Assembly (NCBI GenBank): GCA_934561485.1 | Contig: CAKTGS010000077.1 | Location: 1-9,597, forward strand | Length of the DNA stretch: 9,597 nucleotides | Origin: an uncultured Faecalibacterium sp. | GTDB taxonomy: Bacteria; Bacillota; Clostridia; Oscillospirales; Ruminococcaceae | Direction: 5' to 3' | Part shown: in pieces, positions 5,804 to 9,597 of the stretch | Position numbering within the stretch: the first letter of the stretch is position 1 | Layout: every line of letters starts with the position of its first letter | Notes under the pieces: model-generated | Told to the model about the DNA's origin: nothing | The model's input: only the letters and a program-made list of their open reading frames with translations | Databases searched by the model: none | Made by a program: the position numbers and the translations under genes

Positions 5804-6384
5804 GCAAGCAGAGTTGGAAGGGCAGCACCCTTCTGAACCCGGAACCCCCGGTGCTGGTGTCCTGCGGGCCGCTGGATGCCCCCAACCTGATCACCATCGG
5901 CTGGACGGGCACCATCTGCACCCAGCCCAGCATGGTGAGCATCAGCGTCCGGCCGGAGCGCTACAGCCACCACCTGATCCAGGAAAGCGGGCAGTTTGCC
6001 ATCAACCTGCCCACCGAAGCGCTGGTGCGCTCCATTGACTGGTGCGGCGTGAAAAGCGGCCGTGATGTGGACAAATTTTCTGCCTGCGGCCTGCACTCTG
6101 CCCCCGGCAGTGTGCTGACCGGCTGCCCCATTCTGGAAGAAAGCCCGGTGAACCTGGAATGCAAAGTAACCCAGGTGATTCCGCTGGGCAGCCACGATCT
6201 GTTCCTGGCTGAAGTGGCAGCCTGCGATGTGGACGAGAGCCTGCTGGACGAAACCGGCAGGCTTTGCCTGGACAAGGCCAGGCTCATCGTGTACAGCCAC
6301 GGCGAATACCTGGCCCTGGGCAAAAAGCTGGGCACCTTTGGCTACAGCGTGCGCAAGAAAAAACCGACCAAACGCAGAAAATAA
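5800..6384 (+). CDS. Flavin reductase-like (FMN-binding split barrel) protein
   Basis: This is a probable small cytoplasmic flavoprotein of 194 residues, related to flavoredoxins and NAD(P)H:flavin oxidoreductases. Family features in order are: LVSCG near residue 20; NLITIGWTG (29-37); MVSISVRPERYSHHLI (45-60), the region that contacts FMN; FAINLP (66-71); CGVKSGRDVDKF (82-93); and a C-terminal YLALGKKLGTFGYSVRKK (170-187) followed by a basic tail. The ATG at 5800 overlaps the glycosyltransferase stop as ATGA; AAAGGAAG at 5784-5791 provides the ribosome binding site. A longer in-frame extension upstream would lie wholly inside the glycosyltransferase gene and is not credible. The stop TAA (6382-6384) is the first triplet of a 38-bp terminator palindrome. 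The electron partner is unknown, and its functional link to the glycosyltransferase is unclear. Confidence 0.88.
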   Translation: MSKQSWKGSTLLNPEPPVLVSCGPLDAPNLITIGWTGTICTQPSMVSISVRPERYSHHLIQESGQFAINLPTEALVRSIDWCGVKSGRDVDKFSACGLHSAPGSVLTGCPILEESPVNLECKVTQVIPLGSHDLFLAEVAACDVDESLLDETGRLCLDKARLIVYSHGEYLALGKKLGTFGYSVRKKKPTKRRK

Positions 6385-6419
6385 CAAAAAAGCGATGCCG
6401 CGGCATCGCTTTTTTGTTA
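6382..6419. terminator. Bidirectional terminator: perfect 38-bp palindrome containing both stop codons
   Basis: Every base of 6382-6400 pairs with its partner in 6401-6419. The practical hairpin is an A-run, an 8-bp stem AGCGATGC/GCATCGCT with CGCG as loop (6399-6402), then a T-run, and it reads identically on both strands. The first three bases are the TAA of the flavin reductase gene; the last three, read on the - strand, are the TAA of metA. The two converging units therefore share one compact terminator with no spare sequence between them. Confidence 0.93.
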
Positions 6420-7355
6420 CCGATCTTCGTGTTTGACGCGCTGGATCTCGCCCAGGTCGTAGGGAGTGTTCTGATAGACGTAGTAGTTCAGCCAGTTCTC
6501 ATACAGCAGGTGGGCGTGGGCGCGCCAGCGGAACAGCGGGGGCTGCTCCGGGTCATCATCCGGGTAGTAGTTGGCGGGCACGTGAATGGGCAGGCCCTTG
6601 GCCACGTCCCGCTTGTACTCGGCGTCCAGGGTGTATTTGTCGTACTCCGGGTGGCCGGTGACAAAAATCTGCCGCCCGTTTTCGGTGCTCATGAGGAACG
6701 GCCCGGCAATGTCGCTTTCGGCCAGGATGCGCAGGGCACTGCAGCTGTCCACATCCGCACGGGAGATGCCGGTGTGGCGGCTGTGGGGCGCATAGAACAC
6801 CTCATCAAAACCGCGCACCAGCGGGTTTGCCGGGCGGGTGACCCGGTGCTCAAACACACCGAACATCTTTTCCGGCAGCAGCTCCTTGTGCACGCCGTAG
6901 TGGTAGTACAGGCCTGCCTGAGCGCCCCAGCACACATGCAGGGTGGAGTACACGTTTGTCTCGCTGAAATCCATGATCTCACACAGTTCCGGCCAGTAAT
7001 CCACCTGCTCAAAGTCCATCGTCTCCACCGGTGCACCCGTGATGATCATGCCATCGTAACGGTGGTTCTTCACCTCGTCAAAGGTCTTGTAGAACGCATC
7101 CAGATGGGCCGCCGACACGTGGGTGGCGGCGTGGCTGGCCGTCTGCAGCAGGGTCATGTGCACCTGAATGGGCGTATTGGCCAGCAGGCGGGCGATCTGG
7201 GTCTCGGTGGCGATCTTGGTAGGCATCAGGTTCAGAATGAGGATCTCCAGCGGGCGGATGTGCTGGGCCAGGGCACGCTCCCGGTGCATGACAAAGACAT
7301 TTTCTTCGTACAGAGCATCGTAAGCGGGCAGGGTTTTGGGGATGATCAGCGGCAT
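6417..7355 (-). CDS. metA: MetA-type homoserine O-acyltransferase, predicted to use acetyl-CoA
   Basis: This cytoplasmic enzyme activates the hydroxyl of L-homoserine by acylation, the first step committed to methionine. It has 312 residues from ATG 7355, where AAAGGAG lies 9 bases upstream; an in-frame TTG at 7376 lies upstream of that site. Numbering coincides with characterised MetA proteins. Cys142 (HVCWGAQA) is the nucleophile, and His235 and Glu237 (GHPEYD) complete the active site. Residue 111, in GAPVE, is glutamate. Structural work on MetA linked Glu here to acetyl-CoA and Gly (GAPLG in E. coli) to succinyl-CoA, so the product is probably O-acetylhomoserine. That is the substrate of MetY, encoded 60 bases upstream on the same strand with no terminator between, so the two are probably cotranscribed. 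Automatic naming as a succinyltransferase would be misleading. Confidence 0.94.
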   Translation of the reverse strand: MPLIIPKTLPAYDALYEENVFVMHRERALAQHIRPLEILILNLMPTKIATETQIARLLANTPIQVHMTLLQTASHAATHVSAAHLDAFYKTFDEVKNHRYDGMIITGAPVETMDFEQVDYWPELCEIMDFSETNVYSTLHVCWGAQAGLYYHYGVHKELLPEKMFGVFEHRVTRPANPLVRGFDEVFYAPHSRHTGISRADVDSCSALRILAESDIAGPFLMSTENGRQIFVTGHPEYDKYTLDAEYKRDVAKGLPIHVPANYYPDDDPEQPPLFRWRAHAHLLYENWLNYYVYQNTPYDLGEIQRVKHEDR

Positions 7356-7377
7356 AGTGTCGTACTCCTTTTGCAAT

Positions 7378-7411
7378 AGGCTCCCCCTCGGGGGAAGGCT
7401 TATCCGAAGGG
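7378..7411. repeat. Short GC-rich hairpin repeat between metY and metA
   Basis: The 60-base gap between metY and metA holds TCCCC (7382-7386) paired with GGGGA (7391-7395) around CTCG, flanked by two AGGCT copies (7378-7382 and 7396-7400). Its AGGCTCCC start followed by TCGG resembles part of the intergenic element at 8871-8891, so it may be a remnant of the same repeat family. No T-run follows the stem on the - strand, so it is not a terminator for metY. Confidence 0.4.
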
Positions 7412-7415
7412 ATTT

Positions 7416-8690
7416 TTAAATTTTATCCAGTGCCTGCGCAATGTCAGCGATCAGGTCCTCGCTGGATTCCAGACCGCAGCTCATGCGCACCAGTTCAGCG
7501 GGCACACCGGCGGCGGCCAGCTGCTCATCGTTCATCTGGCGGTGGGTGCTGGAAGCCGGGTTCAGGCAGCAGGTGCGGGCATCGGCCACATGGGTCTCGA
7601 TGGCGGCCAGCTTCAGTTCCTTCATAAAGGTGCTGGCAGCTTCCCGGCCGCCGGCCAGACCAAAGCTCACCACGCCGCAGCTGCCATTGGGCAGGTACTT
7701 TTCAGCCAGAGCATGGTAGGGGCTGCTCTCCAGGCCGCAGTAGTTGACGTACGCCACCTTGGGGTGTGCTTCCAGGAACTTGGCCACGGCCATGCCGTTC
7801 TCGCAGTGGCGCTGCATCCGCACGTGCAGGCTTTCCAGCCCAAGGTTCAGCATATAGGCGTTCATGGGGGACTGCATGGAGCCGAAGTCCCGCATCAGCT
7901 GCGCGGTGGCCTTGGTGATGAAGGCTCCCTCCTTGCCGAAGCGCTCGGCGTAGGTGATGCCGTGGTAGCTGTCGTCCGGGGTGCACAGGCCGGGGAACTT
8001 CTCGGCGTGGGCCATCCAGTCGAACTTGCCACCGTCCACGATGGCACCGCCCAGCACTGCGCCGTGGCCGTCCATATACTTGGTGGTGGAGTGGGTCACG
8101 ATGTCCGCGCCCCACTCAAAGGGGCGGCAGTTGACCGGGGTCGGGAAGGTGTTGTCCACGATCAGCGGCACACCGTGGGCGTGGGCAGCCTTGGCAAACT
8201 TTTCAATGTCCAGCACCGTCAGGGCCGGGTTGGCAATGGTCTCGCCGAACACGGCCTTGGTGTTGGGCTGGAATGCAGCGTTCAGCTCTTCCTCGGTGCA
8301 CAGCGGGTCCACAAAGGTGGCCTCAATGCCCATCTTTTTCATGGTGACCGAGATCAGGTTGAAGGTGCCGCCGTAGATGGTGCTGGACGCCACAATGTGG
8401 TCACCGGCTTCGCAGAGATTGAACAGTGCGAAGAAGTTGGCCGCCTGGCCGCTGGAAGTAAGCATAGCAGCGGTGCCGCCCTCCAGTTCACAGATCTTTT
8501 TGGCCACCAGGTCACAGGTGGGGTTCTGCAGGCGGGAATAGAAGTAGCCGTTGGCTTCCAGGTCAAACAGCTTGCCCATGTCCTCGCTGGTGGCATACTT
8601 GAAGGTGGTGGACTGGATGATGGGGATCTGGCGGGGTTCGCCGTTGCCGGGGGTGTAACCGCCCTGCACGCAGATGGTATCACGCTTCAT
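7416..8690 (-). CDS. metY: O-acetylhomoserine aminocarboxypropyltransferase (sulfhydrylase), PLP-dependent
   Basis: This cytoplasmic enzyme of the Cys/Met metabolism PLP family joins O-acetylhomoserine with sulfide to give homocysteine; some members also use methanethiol. The protein has 424 residues, typical of MetY and longer than MetB/MetC. Visible features are YSRLQNPT (51-58), SSGQAAN (79-85) in the phosphate-binding region, VDNTF (178-182) with the Asp that contacts the PLP ring nitrogen, and STTKYMDGHG (201-210) with Lys204 as the Schiff-base lysine. The C-terminal NPASSTHRQM segment is also characteristic. ATG 8690 is the start: AAAGGAG lies 8 bases upstream and the family N-terminus fits. 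An open frame continues to 8825, but it crosses the promoter and repeat. The gene is followed by metA, which makes its substrate, and preceded by metI. Confidence 0.94.
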   Translation of the reverse strand: MKRDTICVQGGYTPGNGEPRQIPIIQSTTFKYATSEDMGKLFDLEANGYFYSRLQNPTCDLVAKKICELEGGTAAMLTSSGQAANFFALFNLCEAGDHIVASSTIYGGTFNLISVTMKKMGIEATFVDPLCTEEELNAAFQPNTKAVFGETIANPALTVLDIEKFAKAAHAHGVPLIVDNTFPTPVNCRPFEWGADIVTHSTTKYMDGHGAVLGGAIVDGGKFDWMAHAEKFPGLCTPDDSYHGITYAERFGKEGAFITKATAQLMRDFGSMQSPMNAYMLNLGLESLHVRMQRHCENGMAVAKFLEAHPKVAYVNYCGLESSPYHALAEKYLPNGSCGVVSFGLAGGREAASTFMKELKLAAIETHVADARTCCLNPASSTHRQMNDEQLAAAGVPAELVRMSCGLESSEDLIADIAQALDKI

Positions 8691-8726
8691 ACTACATACT
8701 CCTTTGCTGGGTTTGTCCATATAGCA

Positions 8727-8767
8727 CAATTCCCCGCAGGAGTATACAAGCCTCCGGCGGGGAATTG
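8727..8767. promoter_or_regulatory. 11-bp inverted repeat overlapping the metY promoter, candidate operator or attenuator
   Basis: CAATTCCCCGC (8727-8737) and GCGGGGAATTG (8757-8767) are perfect inverted copies separated by 19 bases. A further 4 bp can pair inside (8739-8742 with 8752-8755) after one mismatch. The repeat spans the metY -10 box and spacer and reaches into the -35 box. It could bind a dimeric repressor responding to methionine or cysteine status. No T-run follows it on the - strand, so it is not a simple terminator. Confidence 0.5.
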
Positions 8768-8770
8768 CAA
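8741..8770 (-). promoter_or_regulatory. Promoter of metY-metA
   Basis: On the - strand, -35 TTGCAA (8770-8765) and -10 TATACT (8746-8741) are separated by 18 bases. Transcription would start near 8734, about 44 bases before the metY ATG. The TTGCAA matches the -35 box of the dipeptidase gene promoter. A less well-placed TATAT lies closer to the gene (about 8723-8719). Confidence 0.58.
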
Positions 8771-8802
8771 CGTTAAATTTGGGTTCCCGACCGGGGGAAA
8801 AT

Positions 8803-8919
8803 GAGGAGAGGACTCCTTCCGTCAAAGCCTTTCGGCTTTGCCAATGCCGGAACGTTCTCCTCTTTGCCAGAGGCTCCCTCGGAGAGGGAGCTGGCGCACG
8901 AAGTTCGGCTGAAGGAGTT
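8803..8919. repeat. Intergenic hairpin-rich element between metI and metY
   Basis: This GC-rich stretch without coding potential is full of inverted repeats. The ends carry ACTCCTTC in opposite orientation (8812-8819 and, reversed, 8911-8918 with one mismatch). GAGGAGA (8803-8809) pairs with TCTCCTC (8856-8862). CAAAGCC (8823-8829) pairs with GGCTTTG (8834-8840) around TTTC. GCTCCCTC (8873-8880) pairs with GAGGGAGC (8884-8891) around GGA. It begins at the metI stop codon. It looks like a small repeated intergenic element of the kind that is scattered in gut Clostridia genomes; copy number cannot be checked here. I did not recognise the conserved core of a SAM riboswitch or T-box in it. Confidence 0.5.
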
Positions 8920-9574
8920 ACTTCCGCAATCTCTTATCGCTCTTGTTGGCCCACCAGGTGCCCAGGCTCTGGAACACCTGCACCATGAGCACCAGCAGGA
9001 TGACGCACACCACCATGATGTCGGTCTGATAGCGGTAGTAGCCATAAGACAAAGCGATCTTGCCCAGGCCGCCGCCGCCAATGACGCCGGACATGGCCGA
9101 GTAGCCCAGAATGGTGGTCAGGGCGGTGGTCATGCTGGAGATCAGGCCGGGCAGGCACTCGGGGATCATCACCTTGGTAATGATCTGAAATGGGGTGGCA
9201 CCCATGCTCTGGGCTGCTTCCACCACGCCTTCGTCCAGTTCCCGCAGGCTGGTCTCCACGAGGCGTGCCACGAACGGGAAGGCCGCCACCACCAGCGGAA
9301 CGATGGTGGCTTTGGTACCCACCGTGGTGCCCATGATGGCACGGGTAAGCGGGAATACGCAGATCATCAGGATCAGGAAGGGCACACTGCGCAGAATGTT
9401 GATGACGATGTTGAGGATGTGCATCAGCCAGCCGGGCAGCGGCAGAACGCCGTCCTTGTCACCGGCCACCAGCAGCACGCCCAGCGGCAGGCCCAGCACC
9501 AGTGCAAAGGCCGTGGAAAGCACCGTCACGTAAAAAGTTTCCCAGATGGCAAAGCCGTAATCTGCAATACTCAT
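8918..9574 (-). CDS. metI: Methionine ABC transporter permease MetI
   Basis: This is the membrane-spanning subunit of the MetNIQ importer, which brings L- and D-methionine into the cell. The protein has 218 residues, the normal MetI length. Hydrophobic helices lie at about 13-37, 50-74, 88-110, 141-165 and 184-205. The cytoplasmic coupling loop VEAAQSMGATPFQIITKVMIPE (118-139) is the EAA motif that contacts the MetN ATPase; SGVIGGGGLGKIA (162-174) is a strongly conserved MetI segment. The ATG at 9574 is preceded by AGGAGGTGA and overlaps the end of an upstream frame as ATGA, as expected for metN-metI. The stop TAA (8920-8918) sits at the edge of the repeat at 8803-8919. No MetQ gene is in the window; it may lie upstream or elsewhere. 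Its position before metY and metA suggests control by methionine supply. Confidence 0.94.
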   Translation of the reverse strand: MSIADYGFAIWETFYVTVLSTAFALVLGLPLGVLLVAGDKDGVLPLPGWLMHILNIVINILRSVPFLILMICVFPLTRAIMGTTVGTKATIVPLVVAAFPFVARLVETSLRELDEGVVEAAQSMGATPFQIITKVMIPECLPGLISSMTTALTTILGYSAMSGVIGGGGLGKIALSYGYYRYQTDIMVVCVILLVLMVQVFQSLGTWWANKSDKRLRK

Positions 9575-9597
9575 TCGCCGGTCACCTCCTCTACCGT
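9571..9597 (-). CDS. C-terminal end of the upstream gene, probably metN (methionine ABC transporter ATPase), partial
   Basis: On the - strand the last bases read an open frame of eight residues, TVEEVTGE, ending at TGA 9573-9571, which overlaps the metI ATG as ATGA. The metI ribosome binding site lies inside this frame. In MetNIQ operons metN commonly precedes metI, so metN is the likely identity. The piece is too short to identify on its own. Confidence 0.5.
   Translation of the reverse strand, partial: TVEEVTGE

Noticed and set aside
7542..8804. Long + strand open frame (420 codons) opposite metY; a similar one at 6264-7379 opposite metA
   Set aside because: Both follow the codon structure of the opposite genes and lack start signals or family features.
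8691..8917. SAM riboswitch or T-box leader upstream of metY
   Set aside because: These are the expected regulators of methionine genes, but I could not find the conserved cores or an anti-terminator/terminator pair. A covariance-model search would settle it.

Overview
The window is GC-rich, with codons biased to C or G in the third position. It has short intergenic regions, strong AGGAGG/AAAGGAG ribosome binding sites, and Gram-positive-style lipoprotein and methionine genes. This suggests a gut Clostridia bacterium of the Oscillospiraceae/Ruminococcaceae type, plausibly Faecalibacterium-like. The organism assignment is inferred from style and gene families, without a database search.

Left part (1-2524): the 3' part of a bile acid:sodium symporter (BASS) family transporter on the + strand converges on a C69-family dipeptidase gene on the - strand, with a terminator hairpin between them. 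The dipeptidase has a good promoter (TTGCAA-17-TACAAT). Upstream of it lies an unannotated element of about 228 bp (2560-2787). It is bounded by imperfect inverted repeats and holds three internal stem-loops, one with a GNRA-type loop. It is either a miniature mobile element or a structured RNA, and is the most interesting unexplained structure here.

Middle part (2800-6419): a lipoprotein substrate-binding protein of the NMT1/SsuA type, on the - strand, has its own terminator and no adjacent ABC permease or ATPase. It is divergent from a + strand operon of a Crp/Fnr-family regulator, a membrane-anchored family 2 glycosyltransferase and a flavin reductase-like protein. The divergent intergenic region contains a perfect 10-10-10 inverted repeat overlapping the regulator's promoter. 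The regulator's leader has two hairpins around its Shine-Dalgarno sequence and a possible 11-codon leader peptide ending in an ATGA overlap with the regulator start. The operon ends in a perfect 38-bp palindrome that contains the stop codons of both converging genes.

Right part (6417-9597): a methionine cluster, all on the - strand. In transcription order it holds the tail of a probable metN, metI (methionine ABC permease), an intergenic repeat, metY (O-acetylhomoserine sulfhydrylase) and metA. MetA carries Cys142, His235, Glu237 and, notably, Glu111, the residue associated with acetyl-CoA use. MetA and MetY therefore form a consistent O-acetylhomoserine route, next to methionine uptake genes. 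The metY promoter sits inside an 11-bp inverted repeat that could be an operator. No SAM riboswitch or T-box was recognised inside the window. No rRNA, tRNA or CRISPR array was seen.
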